Assembly (NCBI GenBank): GCA_050013795.1
Contig: JBEKEO010000006.1
Span: 1-44,372 of the forward strand
DNA length: 44,372 nucleotides
DNA from: CAWHOW01 sp050013795
GTDB taxonomy: Bacteria > Bacteroidota > Bacteroidia > Bacteroidales > CG2-30-32-10
Direction of reading: 5' to 3'
In this document: positions 32,763 through 41,419 of the stretch, one piece after another
How positions within the stretch are numbered: position 1 is the first letter of the stretch
Layout: every line of letters begins with the position of its first letter
Made by a program: the position numbers and the translations under genes
The notes under the pieces: generated by a model
What the model was told of the DNA's origin: nothing
What the model saw: the letters and a program-made list of their open reading frames with translations, nothing else
Databases searched by the model: none

Positions 32763-35258
32763 TTAAATATAAAAGGTAAGAACAACCTTATAAGCCATAT
32801 TCATATTAAATGTAGGCAAAGCGTAATAGCCATATCGGTAAAAGGCTCCAATGCCAATGCCATAAAGTCCTGTTTTTAATATACTGTTAATCAGCAAACC
32901 CGATTCAATATATCCTTTGTTAAGGCTATGTATTACAACGTTATAATGATTATCGGGATTGTTCAGGCTGCCAATGCAAACATTAGTAACTATTGCAGGT
33001 TCGGGCGTAAATTTTTTAAACCGGAAAAGCAATTTGCCGAAACTATGCGTAAAGAATAATGCCGCATAGCGGTTCGACAGGAATTCGTTCATGCGCATGG
33101 TTTCGAAACTGTTAGGGCATTCAAAAGTAAACCGCTCGTAGCTCCCTATACCATTGAAAAGGTTGCAGTAAGGCAGATTGCCGTCAATATACCCCCCCTG
33201 GAACTGCAAAGAAGTTGTTCCTATGTCTTTAATGAAAAACGATTTTTTAATTTTAAGTTCATAGCGGTTATATGCATATTCGCCATCCAGTAACGTATAG
33301 TGTTTACTACGGTATTTCAAATCCAGTGAATTATTAAACCCCCTGATATAATTAAACATAACTATAGGGTATTTTGAACCTTCCGATATTTTATAGTGCT
33401 TTGTTTTGATAAATTTTTCCTTATAAATATAACTAAAGTAAGCGCCAAGTTCGGTAAAATAGAAATTATTGAACAGCAAGCTTACATTACCATTGGTGGA
33501 GCCATAATAATAACCCATTGTAGGTATCTTATTGATTTGGCTTAAGGTGATATTGGCTTTTAAATATTTAAGGGCAGTGAATTTCAGAAAAATCTGCTCT
33601 CTTACAATTTTATCCATACGGGTAACCAACAGATTCCTGTACATTGTTAATAAACCATGTTGTTCGTAAAATTCAATTCCACCCGATTCTGATACATCAT
33701 TAATATAACTAAACCCAAAATGGCAGTCATATTTATCAAGGAATTTTACCGAAGCATCTCCGCCATATTTAGAAACCTGGTCGTGCAAGCCATAAGAAAA
33801 ATAACCACCTACAAGGAACCTGTCGCTTAAATGCAAATTGTTGTGAATGCCCAACCCAAATCGCCAGCCTTCATGTTCGTTGAAATTGACAAACCTGCCA
33901 ATGTCGAAATCAAGAAATTTATAAGGTATCCTTTCTGATGCCAACGCTTCTAATATATGGATGGTTTTATCTAAATTTTCGGCTTTGCCAAGGCTGTCAA
34001 TAACATGATAGGTAAGTTTATCCTTTTCCGTCAGGCTATCCCTCCTGTATTTGTTCCAAATCTTAGCCTGTGGTTCGTTATCACCATCTTTCACTTCGAG
34101 GTCAACATTGGTGAAATCGCTTTTTTTAAATTCGGGGTTCAGTACTATATCCTTCAGGTACGAGCGTCCTTCACCATAAACATTGACTTTATTCACCGAA
34201 ACATGTTTAAAGATGAAATCGGAATTCAACTGCACCGGGAACCATTGTTTATTATCTATCAGTTCATACTTCTGCTGAATTTTAATATCCATCCCTCCGC
34301 TTTCTTCGTTAGCAGGTTCAGCAATGACATTCTGTATAGCATAGCCGTTCGTATTGATATAAAGCAACCCTTTCAGTCCGTCGAAATTCTTATTTTTATG
34401 CGGTTTATATGAAATAACATACACGGTGTCAATTCCCTGGTATAAAGTATCTTCAAGAAGAAAGAAATATTTATCTATACTGCCTTTGCAAACTGGCGTA
34501 ATGTAATTATTATCACCTATTTTAATAATGTCATTATAAAAAGAGAAAGACTGCATTTGGGTAAGCAGCAAAGCGATTAAAGGATCTTTGAATCCTGAAA
34601 TTTTCGATGCGATAAGTTTCTCGCTGTTCCTGTCGGGATACATAAACTTGCGGTTGGTAACGCTTTCCATCAGGAAAAGGTATTGATTATCGAAGAATTT
34701 TTTCGCTTTTATAAGGTTTGAATCAACATTGGCAGTATCGGGTTTAACCGAATCAAACTTGGCAGTAAATATCATCTTGTTGTACGATGTATAAGAAAAG
34801 GAGCCTAGTTTCTCAGGATTGTTCTTGTCTTTATTCTCTATCATCTTTTTAATGATGCGGTGCGCAGGGTTTTCACCCGGAAAAACAACCACTTCATTAA
34901 GCTGAACCTGTTTCCTTTTTAATTCAATAATAATGTTCTTTGTTTTGATGTTAGGCTTATATGTGAAGTTTTCATAACCTACATAACTTAAACGCAGTGA
35001 ATCTATTTTTCGGGGATTCGATATGTTGAAAAGCCCGTCAATATCTGATTGGGTAACTTGTATGTTTTTATTAACAAGAATGTTAACAAATGCAAGGGGT
35101 TCCCTAGTTTGTGAATCAATTATCTTTCCTGAAACAGTGTAATTCTGTGAAAAAATGATAATGGGAAAGGAAAAGGAGACAATCGCAAAAATTGCAGTTA
35201 AATAAACCCGGTATATTTTTCCATTTAATCGCAAAAACATAAGTTTACTATATTGCAT
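32763..35258 (-). CDS. DUF5686 / carboxypeptidase-regulatory-like outer-membrane protein
   Basis: An 831-residue protein with an N-terminal signal segment (about 15-38, ending FSQN). It then has a carboxypeptidase regulatory-like beta domain (YTVSGKIIDSQTREPLAFVNI...GLFNI, about 39-115) and the DUF5686 region (about 125-830), whose second half alternates strands as in a large outer-membrane barrel. The same N-terminal domain precedes TonB-dependent SusC-like receptors, but no plug domain is seen here. The family is Bacteroidota-specific and of unknown function. An internal Met7 is an alternative start. It ends 47 bases from array C and lies 12 bases downstream of dtd. Confidence 0.85.
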   Translation of the reverse strand: MQYSKLMFLRLNGKIYRVYLTAIFAIVSFSFPIIIFSQNYTVSGKIIDSQTREPLAFVNILVNKNIQVTQSDIDGLFNISNPRKIDSLRLSYVGYENFTYKPNIKTKNIIIELKRKQVQLNEVVVFPGENPAHRIIKKMIENKDKNNPEKLGSFSYTSYNKMIFTAKFDSVKPDTANVDSNLIKAKKFFDNQYLFLMESVTNRKFMYPDRNSEKLIASKISGFKDPLIALLLTQMQSFSFYNDIIKIGDNNYITPVCKGSIDKYFFLLEDTLYQGIDTVYVISYKPHKNKNFDGLKGLLYINTNGYAIQNVIAEPANEESGGMDIKIQQKYELIDNKQWFPVQLNSDFIFKHVSVNKVNVYGEGRSYLKDIVLNPEFKKSDFTNVDLEVKDGDNEPQAKIWNKYRRDSLTEKDKLTYHVIDSLGKAENLDKTIHILEALASERIPYKFLDFDIGRFVNFNEHEGWRFGLGIHNNLHLSDRFLVGGYFSYGLHDQVSKYGGDASVKFLDKYDCHFGFSYINDVSESGGIEFYEQHGLLTMYRNLLVTRMDKIVREQIFLKFTALKYLKANITLSQINKIPTMGYYYGSTNGNVSLLFNNFYFTELGAYFSYIYKEKFIKTKHYKISEGSKYPIVMFNYIRGFNNSLDLKYRSKHYTLLDGEYAYNRYELKIKKSFFIKDIGTTSLQFQGGYIDGNLPYCNLFNGIGSYERFTFECPNSFETMRMNEFLSNRYAALFFTHSFGKLLFRFKKFTPEPAIVTNVCIGSLNNPDNHYNVVIHSLNKGYIESGLLINSILKTGLYGIGIGAFYRYGYYALPTFNMNMAYKVVLTFYI

Positions 35259-35270
35259 TAACGATAAATT

Positions 35271-35723
35271 TCATTCTTTATTTTTAGTGTCAATTGTAAT
35301 AGTAACTGGGCCATCATTAATCAGTGAAACTTCCATCATAGCACCAAAGACTCCTGACTGAACAGGTTTTCCAAGTTCAGTACTGAGTTGTTTTTTGAAT
35401 TCCTCATAAAGTGGAATTGTTTTTTCTGGCTTTGCCGCTTTAATATATGATGGGCGGTTTCCTTTCTTTGTACTTGCATGTAAAGTAAATTGACTAACTA
35501 ATAATATTTCTCCTGAGACATCATGAACAGAAAGATTCATTACCCCATTGTCATCATTGAAGATACGCAATTGAACAATTTTTTTGCTTAGCCATACAAT
35601 ATCTTCAATACATTCTGAATCTTCAAATCCTGCTAATACCAGCAATCCTGTTTTGATTTTCCCCGTAACACTATTTTTAACACTTACAGATGCCTCAGAA
35701 ACCCTTTGTATAACAACACGCAT
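35271..35723 (-). CDS. dtd: D-aminoacyl-tRNA deacylase
   Basis: The 150-residue protein matches Dtd: MRVVIQRVSEASV at the start, LLVSQFTLHAST at about 75-86 (the SQxTL active-site motif) and NDGPVTI near the end (the GP cross-subunit motif; usual form NxGPVT). It removes D-amino acids, and misloaded glycine, from tRNA as a homodimer. Length is normal. It is in line with the downstream DUF5686 gene (12-base gap) and 58 bases downstream of the sigma-factor gene. Confidence 0.96.
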   Translation of the reverse strand: MRVVIQRVSEASVSVKNSVTGKIKTGLLVLAGFEDSECIEDIVWLSKKIVQLRIFNDDNGVMNLSVHDVSGEILLVSQFTLHASTKKGNRPSYIKAAKPEKTIPLYEEFKKQLSTELGKPVQSGVFGAMMEVSLINDGPVTITIDTKNKE

Positions 35724-35781
35724 AAGATACTTTAATCAAGACGTAAAAATAATAAATAAGAGGGAAAGAAAAATATGAAAA

Positions 35782-36390
35782 TTAAATGGTTTCTTGAGAA
35801 TCTTTGAGAATATTGTATAAGAACTCTCTGGCGCGAAAAAGCTGCGCTTTAACTGTTCCAAGTGGGAGTTTTAGTTCATCTGCAATTTCTTCATATGACA
35901 ATTCTTGAAAATAGCGCATTTCAATAAGTTTCCGGTAACGAGGCTTTAATGTTTCTACAACTTCACGCATCAATTTTACTTTTTGCTTTTTAATAAAGTT
36001 TTCTTCCGGATCGGGAGTATTGGCGGGAATATTTTGAGCCATTTCGTTGCCTTCAGCATCTTCAAAAGGTTTATCAATAGAAAATGTCATTTTCTTTTTC
36101 TTCCGGATAAAATCAATGCAGTTATTGGAAGCTATTTTGAAAAGCCAGGTGCTGAATGCATAATCTGGAGTGTACTGATGCAATTTTTTAAATGCTTTGC
36201 CGAATGCTTCAATGGTAAGATCATCTGCATCATCTGCGTTATTTGTCATTTTCAGCAACATGAAATAAATAGAATCCTTATAATTGCCCATCAGATCAGC
36301 ATATGCTTTCTGGTCGCCTTTATTTATGGCAAGCTGAACGAGCTTAAAATCCCGCAACGCTTTATCGGTAAGATGAGATGTTACTTCCAT
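35782..36390 (-). CDS. RNA polymerase sigma-70 family factor (ECF-type)
   Basis: The 202-residue protein has sigma region 2 at about 25-95 (YKDSIYFMLLKMTNNADDADDLTIEAFGKAF...FSTWLFKIASNNCIDFIRK) and region 4 at about 145-197 (LKPRYRKLIEMRYFQELSYEEIADELKLPLGTVKAQLFRAREFL). Regions 1 and 3 are absent, as in ECF factors. No anti-sigma gene follows, unlike the FecR-linked or zinc-anti-sigma systems, so its stimulus is unknown; the stretch between the domains is long and charged. Its start overlaps the end of the GT2 gene by 10 bases, implying translational coupling. Confidence 0.92.
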   Translation of the reverse strand: MEVTSHLTDKALRDFKLVQLAINKGDQKAYADLMGNYKDSIYFMLLKMTNNADDADDLTIEAFGKAFKKLHQYTPDYAFSTWLFKIASNNCIDFIRKKKKMTFSIDKPFEDAEGNEMAQNIPANTPDPEENFIKKQKVKLMREVVETLKPRYRKLIEMRYFQELSYEEIADELKLPLGTVKAQLFRAREFLYNILKDSQETI

Positions 36391-37532
36391 TTATTTTCTT
36401 TCACTATTACATTTGACATTGCCATGAAAGAGGCAAGTAAAATAAAAAGAATATCTAATACTGGCGAAATTAATAATAAATTTTTCTCATCCAACTTATT
36501 CATCGTTTTTTTAAAAATTAACATTTGAGTTGCCATCCTCAAAACAAACAACGAACAAACGATACTAATATTATAATATGATGAATTTATTATTAACATA
36601 ACTAATAAAACAGCCAATGATGAATAAAATAAGAATTGACTGAGCAAAAAGATTCCTAGCATCAGTTTATGAGATGTTTTATATAAGAAACCTGTGGAGT
36701 AATGGCGTTTTTTTTGCCCGTACCAATCGTAAAATGTTTTCTTTGGAGCAGAATATGTCTGACTTTGTGCCGAAATTTCGATTCTTGTGTTTCCCCTTTT
36801 TGCTACTTGATTAATAAACAAATCATCATCACCGGAAGGAATCTGATAATGTGAAGTAAATCCTTTATTCTTATAGAAAAGCTGTCGGTTATACGCTAAA
36901 TTTCTTCCCACGCCCATATAAGTTACTCCTGCAAGCGACCACGATAAATACTGCATGGCGGTCATAATAGTGTCATACCTAATCAGCTTATTCAAAAATC
37001 CTTTCTTCTTTTCGTGACCGCTATAACCAAGAACAATTTCAGTATTACCAATGAAATTATTCTGCATTTCCATTATCCATTTATTACTCTTAGGTTGACA
37101 ATCAGCATCTGTTAATAGCAGCAGGTCATGCTTTGCGGATTTTATGCCAACTGCTAAAGCGAATTTCTTTCCTGAGAAAAAATTCACATTCTTCAGGATG
37201 TTTACAACATTAAGATGTTTGTATTTATCAGAAAATGAACGGAGCAAATAATCACTATCATCATCAGAACAATCATTCACTACCACTACTTCATAATCAG
37301 GGTAATCCTGTTCCAGAAATAATGTCAAATTCTTTTTCAGGTTGGTATATTCATTCTTTGCACAGATGACAACAGAAATTGGTTTATATTGATTCTGCTT
37401 AGTCTTGTTTTTATAAAAAGCCAGCCTGCTGAAAATACCCCAATAGTAAAACATCTGAATAATAAAACAGACAGCATACAAAATGAATACCAACAATAAA
37501 AATGTATCAGATGTTATTTCTTTAAAAAACAT
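36381..37532 (-). CDS. Membrane-bound family 2 glycosyltransferase
   Basis: The 383-residue protein has an N-terminal membrane span (about 10-35), a GT-A catalytic domain (about 50-280) and two or three C-terminal spans (about 295-380). The catalytic domain shows PISVVICAKNE at 51-61, TDADC at 141-145 (the DxD metal site), a late GDDDLF and a QKKRHYSTG block that takes the place of the QxxRW motif of processive enzymes. Acceptor and sugar are unknown. Other blocks match bacterial lipid or polysaccharide transferases. It is first in the run with the ECF-type sigma factor, dtd and the DUF5686 gene. Confidence 0.9.
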   Translation of the reverse strand: MFFKEITSDTFLLLVFILYAVCFIIQMFYYWGIFSRLAFYKNKTKQNQYKPISVVICAKNEYTNLKKNLTLFLEQDYPDYEVVVVNDCSDDDSDYLLRSFSDKYKHLNVVNILKNVNFFSGKKFALAVGIKSAKHDLLLLTDADCQPKSNKWIMEMQNNFIGNTEIVLGYSGHEKKKGFLNKLIRYDTIMTAMQYLSWSLAGVTYMGVGRNLAYNRQLFYKNKGFTSHYQIPSGDDDLFINQVAKRGNTRIEISAQSQTYSAPKKTFYDWYGQKKRHYSTGFLYKTSHKLMLGIFLLSQFLFYSSLAVLLVMLIINSSYYNISIVCSLFVLRMATQMLIFKKTMNKLDEKNLLLISPVLDILFILLASFMAMSNVIVKENKWK

Positions 37533-37551
37533 TTTCTTTTTTTAAGGTTTG

Positions 37552-37559
37552 CAAAATTA
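37552..37559 (-). promoter_or_regulatory. -7 promoter element for the GT2-sigma factor run
   Basis: The minus strand reads TAATTTTG (TAnnTTTG), 19 bases upstream of the GT2 ATG. It is part of an 82-base divergent promoter region shared with tgt. Confidence 0.42.
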
Positions 37560-37581
37560 TCCAAACTAAAGTTTTAAGGTT

Positions 37582-37589
37582 TATCTTTG
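37582..37589 (+). promoter_or_regulatory. -7 promoter element for tgt
   Basis: TATCTTTG, matching TAnnTTTG, lies 25 bases upstream of the tgt GTG start. A TTTG at 37548-37551 is present but 30 bases away, too far for a normal -33 box. Confidence 0.5.
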
Positions 37590-37614
37590 ACACATTATTT
37601 ATAAACAAAATCGG

Positions 37615-38745
37615 GTGAGTTTTCAAATATCACATACAGATAAGGCTACAAAGGCAAGATCAGGAGTTTTATACACGGATCATGGTGTCATTGAAACACC
37701 GATATTTATGCCGGTTGGAACAGCGGGAACTGTTAAAGCAATTCATCAAAAGGAACTAAAAGAGGATGTTAAAGCCCAGATCATTCTTGGGAATACTTAT
37801 CATCTTTATCTCCGCCCCGGTCTTGATATTATTGAAAAAGCAGGAGGACTGCATAAATTCAATGCATGGGATAAACCGATCCTTACGGACAGTGGAGGTT
37901 ATCAGGTGTATAGTTTGGCCGATAAAAGAAAAATGACAGATAATGGCGTGGTATTTCAATCTCATATTGATGGCTCCAAACACACATTTACCCCTGAAAG
38001 AGTTATGGATATTGAAAGGACTATAGGCGCAGATATAATGATGGCTTTTGATGAATGCACTCCTTTCCCCTGCGAATATAAGTATGCAAAGAAATCAATG
38101 CATATTACGCATAAATGGCTTGAGCGTTGTATTCAAAGGTTTGATGAAACTCTCGGTAAATATGGCTATTCACAAAAATTATTCCCAATAGTTCAGGGAA
38201 GTGTTTACAAGGATCTAAGGGAACAATCGGCAGAATTCATTGCCAAACAAAACAGAGACGGGAATGCAATTGGAGGTCTTTCTGTTGGAGAACCTGTTGA
38301 AGTGATGTATGAGATGACAGAATTGGTTTGCTCTATTCTTCCTGTTGACAAACCCAGATACCTTATGGGTGTTGGTACTCCAGCAAATATTCTTGAAAGT
38401 ATAGCACTTGGTATAGACATGTTCGACTGTGTAATGCCTACCCGTAATGCCAGGAATGGCATGCTTTTCACTCAGCAGGGTATTATGAATATGCGAAATG
38501 AGAAATGGAAAGATGACCTAAGTCCTCTCGATGAATTCGGTACTTCCTTTGTTGACAGCTATTACAGTAAAGCATATCTGAGGCATTTATTTGTTGCAAA
38601 AGAAATTCTGGGAGCAATGATAGCCACGCAGCACAATCTTGCATTTTATATCTGGCTGGTAACAGAAGCAAGGAAACAAATTATACAGGGGACATTTGGT
38701 TCGTGGAAAGAGAAAATGATAAAACAGGTTGCTCACCGCCTTTAA
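37615..38745 (+). CDS. tgt: Queuine tRNA-ribosyltransferase lacking the zinc cysteines
   Basis: The 376-residue protein starts with GTG and matches bacterial Tgt: Asp92 in TDSGGYQVYS (general acid/base), VQGSVYKDLR and the nucleophile Asp271 in FDCVMPTRNARNG. It exchanges guanine 34 of GUN-anticodon tRNAs for a queuine precursor. The usual zinc site is CxCxxC plus a histidine. Here the three cysteine positions are Gly309, Ser311 and Asp314 (DEFGTSFVDSYYSKAYLRHL), while His340 is kept in TQHNLAF. My recollection is that other Bacteroidota Tgt proteins share this loss, so it is probably a lineage trait rather than decay. It is followed 1 base later by the alkyltransferase-like gene. Confidence 0.95.
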   Translation: MSFQISHTDKATKARSGVLYTDHGVIETPIFMPVGTAGTVKAIHQKELKEDVKAQIILGNTYHLYLRPGLDIIEKAGGLHKFNAWDKPILTDSGGYQVYSLADKRKMTDNGVVFQSHIDGSKHTFTPERVMDIERTIGADIMMAFDECTPFPCEYKYAKKSMHITHKWLERCIQRFDETLGKYGYSQKLFPIVQGSVYKDLREQSAEFIAKQNRDGNAIGGLSVGEPVEVMYEMTELVCSILPVDKPRYLMGVGTPANILESIALGIDMFDCVMPTRNARNGMLFTQQGIMNMRNEKWKDDLSPLDEFGTSFVDSYYSKAYLRHLFVAKEILGAMIATQHNLAFYIWLVTEARKQIIQGTFGSWKEKMIKQVAHRL

Positions 38746-38746
38746 T

Positions 38747-39085
38747 ATGAAAACAAATGAGGACGATTCTTTTTTCAAACGTGTATATGAGGTTGCCAGC
38801 CTTATCCCTTATGGACGTGTAACCAGTTATGGGGCTATTGCAAAATATCTTGGCAGCGGAGGTTCAGCACGTATGGTAGGCTGGGCAATGAATGCCTCAC
38901 ATACCCAGGATAATGTTCCGGCACATCGCGTAGTGAATCGAATAGGTTTGCTTACAGGTAAGCATCATTTCGAGAGCAGTCAAATGATGGAGCAAATGCT
39001 GGAAAGCGAAGGCATAATGGTCGAAGACAATAAAGTTGTTGACTTTGACAAGCTTTTCTGGGATCCGCAAAAAGAACTTTTATAA
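38747..39085 (+). CDS. Alkyltransferase-like (MGMT-family) protein without the acceptor cysteine
   Basis: Read from the ATG at 38747, one base after the tgt stop, it is 112 residues and covers only the DNA-binding MGMT domain. IPYGRVTSYGAIAKYLG and GSARMVGWAMNAS are the winged-helix blocks. The catalytic PCHR motif reads PAHR (VPAHRVVNRIG), so the methyl-accepting cysteine is Ala. Such ATL proteins bind O6-alkylguanine and hand it to nucleotide excision repair rather than repairing it. An ATG at 38729 would overlap tgt by 17 bases and adds six residues; the shorter start is preferred. Confidence 0.9.
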   Translation: MKTNEDDSFFKRVYEVASLIPYGRVTSYGAIAKYLGSGGSARMVGWAMNASHTQDNVPAHRVVNRIGLLTGKHHFESSQMMEQMLESEGIMVEDNKVVDFDKLFWDPQKELL

Positions 39086-39153
39086 CAAAATGTTATTTTT
39101 CCTTCCGTTTCATTAATTATGCTTATCTTTACAGATTCTAAATAAGACTTATT

Positions 39154-40260
39154 ATGACTTATTCCAAAGAGAAAGTTCTTGATGCGCTGAAACACGTAAT
39201 TGATCCTGATCTGAAGAAGGATCTGGTTACGCTTAATATGATCAGTGATGTGAAAATAGAAGGGAAGAATATTTCGTTTACAATAATTTTTACTACTTCA
39301 GCTTGCCCGCTTAAAGAAAGCATCAAGCACGCCTGCATAGATGCAGTGCATAAATATGTTGGCAAAGATGCCAATGTATCCGTGAATTTTTCATCGAACG
39401 TAACATCAAAAAGATCTAAAGAGAAGGAAGAAATGCTTAAAAGCGTTAAGAATATTATTGCTGTTGCATCAGGCAAAGGTGGAGTTGGAAAGTCAACGGT
39501 GGCTGCAAACCTGGCTGTTGCGCTCTCAAAGCTTGGGTCAAAAGTTGGGTTAGTTGATGCTGATATTTACGGACCTTCAATTCCTATGATGTTTGGTCTT
39601 GAAGGAGTAAAGCCGGATGTGCACGAAATTGATGGCAAGCCCAAAATGGTTCCTGTTGATAAATACGGATTAAAGATATTATCCATTGGTTTCTTCGTTG
39701 ATCCGGAACAGGCTCTTATCTGGCGCGGGCCTATGGCTTCAAGCGCACTTACGCAGCTTTTCAAAGATGCTGACTGGGGCAAACTTGATTATCTTGTTAT
39801 TGATATGCCTCCGGGTACAGGTGATATTCATCTTACATTAGTGCAAACCGTGCCCGTAACAGGTGTTGCTATTGTCAGCACTCCGCAAAAAGTTGCGCTG
39901 GCAGATGCACGTAAAGGATTAAGCATGTTCAAACAGGAAGCTATCAATGTGCCTGTACTTGGACTGATAGAGAATATGTCATATTTTACTCCGGAAGAAC
40001 TACCCAATAACAAATATTACATTTTCGGAAAAGAAGGCTGCAAGAAACTTGCAGAAGAAATGAAAGTTCCATTTCTCGGACAAATACCTTTGGTGCAAAG
40101 CATACGCGAATCAGGTGATGCAGGAAACCCTATTACTACCGATGAGAAATCGCCCGTTTCAAAAGCTTTCATGGAGATTGCACAGAAACTGGCTCAGCAG
40201 GTAGCTATTAGAAATGCAACGATGAATCCAACAAAAAAAGTTGAAGTTCATACATCATAA
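39154..40260 (+). CDS. apbC: Mrp/ApbC-type iron-sulfur carrier ATPase
   Basis: The 368-residue protein has an N-terminal MIP18/DUF59 domain (about 5-80, with VIDPDLKKDLVTLNMI) and a P-loop domain with the deviant Walker A SGKGGVGKST at 106-115, GLVDADIYGPSIP and VIDMPPGTGD. Proteins of this group bind and transfer [4Fe-4S] clusters. The CPxC pair often found after ENMSYF is absent (ENMSYFTPEELPNNKYYIFG), a form I associate with Bacteroidota. A TATCTTTA box at 39124-39131 is a weak promoter candidate. It is 48 bases upstream of the NifU-domain gene. Confidence 0.93.
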   Translation: MTYSKEKVLDALKHVIDPDLKKDLVTLNMISDVKIEGKNISFTIIFTTSACPLKESIKHACIDAVHKYVGKDANVSVNFSSNVTSKRSKEKEEMLKSVKNIIAVASGKGGVGKSTVAANLAVALSKLGSKVGLVDADIYGPSIPMMFGLEGVKPDVHEIDGKPKMVPVDKYGLKILSIGFFVDPEQALIWRGPMASSALTQLFKDADWGKLDYLVIDMPPGTGDIHLTLVQTVPVTGVAIVSTPQKVALADARKGLSMFKQEAINVPVLGLIENMSYFTPEELPNNKYYIFGKEGCKKLAEEMKVPFLGQIPLVQSIRESGDAGNPITTDEKSPVSKAFMEIAQKLAQQVAIRNATMNPTKKVEVHTS

Positions 40261-40308
40261 ATATTATAAACTACATTAATTAATAATAATCATCTAAAAA
40301 ATACGCAA

Positions 40309-40566
40309 ATGGTAAAGACTCAAGACCCCGAATTGGTAAAGAAAGTAGAAGCTGTTATCGACCAGATAAGACCTTATCTTGAAGCTGATGGTGGCAACAT
40401 TAAGTTCATTGAAGTTACAAAAGACAATATTGTAAACGTTGAATTACAAGGCGCTTGCGCTTGCTGTCCTATGAGTTTGATGACATTGAAAAATGGTGTG
40501 GAAGAAGCTATGAAGAAAGCTATTCCCGAGATCAAATCAGTGGAAGCAGTGAATATGCCTCATTAA
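40309..40566 (+). CDS. NifU C-terminal domain Fe-S scaffold
   Basis: The 85-residue protein is a single NifU C-terminal (Nfu) domain: IRPYLEADGGNIKF at 20-33 and the cluster-binding cysteines in GACACCPMS (Cys50, Cys52, Cys53, containing the CxxC). It assembles or carries an Fe-S cluster as a dimer. It sits next to the Mrp-type ATPase, so the two probably act in sequence. The window's class I fumarase and radical SAM protein are plausible Fe-S clients; that link is an inference. Confidence 0.93.
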   Translation: MVKTQDPELVKKVEAVIDQIRPYLEADGGNIKFIEVTKDNIVNVELQGACACCPMSLMTLKNGVEEAMKKAIPEIKSVEAVNMPH

Positions 40567-40570
40567 TAAG

Positions 40571-40650
40571 AACCAAGTCCAAAGCTCCAAGCCCCAAATC
40601 CCATTAGTAAATCTACTTTGAATTTGGGCTTGAGATTTGGAAATCTGAAA
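40571..40650. repeat. 7-nt period repeats with inverted copy after the NifU-domain gene
   Basis: AACCAAG, TCCAAAG, CTCCAAG, CCCCAAA and TCCCATT run from 40571 to 40605 with a strict 7-base step. CCAAGCCCCAAAT (about 40587-40599) is nearly complementary to ATTTGGGCTTGAG at about 40622-40634, so the region can fold back on itself. It may double as a 3' structure, but no T-run follows. Confidence 0.55.
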
Positions 40651-40679
40651 TTTATTAATTCGATTACTTTCGGAATTTT

Positions 40680-40760
40680 ACCCTGAAAGGGTGAACCTGC
40701 ATAACGTAGGGCAAAGCCCTACGAATAAAACAACGCGCCGATCAAAAGCCCTGAAAGGGC
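40680..40760. repeat. Three REP-like hairpins, left flank of the RAYT gene
   Basis: ACCCT-GAA-AGGGT (40680-40692), CGTAGGGC-AAA-GCCCTACG (40705-40723) and GCCCT-GAA-AGGGC (40748-40760). They mirror three hairpins on the other side of the transposase gene in the opposite orientation. Confidence 0.85.
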
Positions 40761-40767
40761 GAAAGAG

Positions 40768-41220
40768 TTAATCCCATACATACCTTTCATCATAATCAAC
40801 TTTATATTCTTCAAGAAAATTACGATATTCATCTTGAAACGTTCCTTTTTTGTGGTGTTCGTTTTGTTTCGAAATATAATCAGCTACAATATTGATTTGA
40901 GAAGGATTCACAGAAAATGCTCCATAACCATCCTGCCAATGAAATTCCGAAAATTGTTTTCCCTGTGTTTTTATCCACTTTGAAGTGCCCGTTTTAATTT
41001 CCTGCAACAGACTTATTAACGTAATTTTTTTCGACAGCATACATAATATATGTATATGATCAATATAACCGCCGATTTTTATCGGATAACATTCCAGATT
41101 ATTGCAGATGCCACCAAAGTATGCAAATAAAGCTGGTTGGATTTCAGGTACCAGAACCCTTGATCGATGTTTTGTGCTAAAGACAATATGAACATAAAGT
41201 TTAGTAAGCGATTGCGACAT
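40768..41220 (-). CDS. REP-associated Y1 transposase (RAYT, IS200/IS605-like)
   Basis: The 150-residue protein is a single-tyrosine HUH enzyme: the histidine pair His55-x-His57 in YIDHIHIL and the catalytic Tyr115 in VADYISKQNEHHKK. The N-terminal LYVHIVFSTKHRSRVL is typical of TnpA-like REP-associated proteins. HUH enzymes of this class nick single-stranded DNA at REP hairpins and are thought to have spread REP sequences through genomes. The gene is intact, has no TnpB partner and is tightly flanked by three REP-like hairpins on each side. Confidence 0.9.
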   Translation of the reverse strand: MSQSLTKLYVHIVFSTKHRSRVLVPEIQPALFAYFGGICNNLECYPIKIGGYIDHIHILCMLSKKITLISLLQEIKTGTSKWIKTQGKQFSEFHWQDGYGAFSVNPSQINIVADYISKQNEHHKKGTFQDEYRNFLEEYKVDYDERYVWD

Positions 41221-41235
41221 AGTGTTTATTATTAC

Positions 41236-41312
41236 GCCCTTTCAGGGCTTCGATTATATGTTCTTTTCTCGCAGGGTTTCACCCTGCGTTAGTTTACAGG
41301 CCCTTACAGGGC
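41236..41312. repeat. Three REP-like hairpins, right flank of the RAYT gene
   Basis: GCCCT-TTC-AGGGC (41236-41248), CGCAGGG-TTTCA-CCCTGCG (41270-41288) and GCCCT-TAC-AGGGC (41300-41312). The first is the exact reverse complement of the hairpin nearest the gene on the left side, and the central, longer hairpin is in the same place in both flanks. Confidence 0.85.
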
Positions 41313-41419
41313 AGGATGACATAAAACAATAGCAGTACCGTTTTATTACCTATTCTTTGCAATCTCCCGAACTTATATATCTCAACAAAAGGTTACTTGA
41401 AATATTATAATAGATACTA

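Noticed and set aside
35983..36528. 181-codon plus-strand frame
   Set aside because: Antisense to the sigma-factor and GT2 genes, both of which have clear domains.
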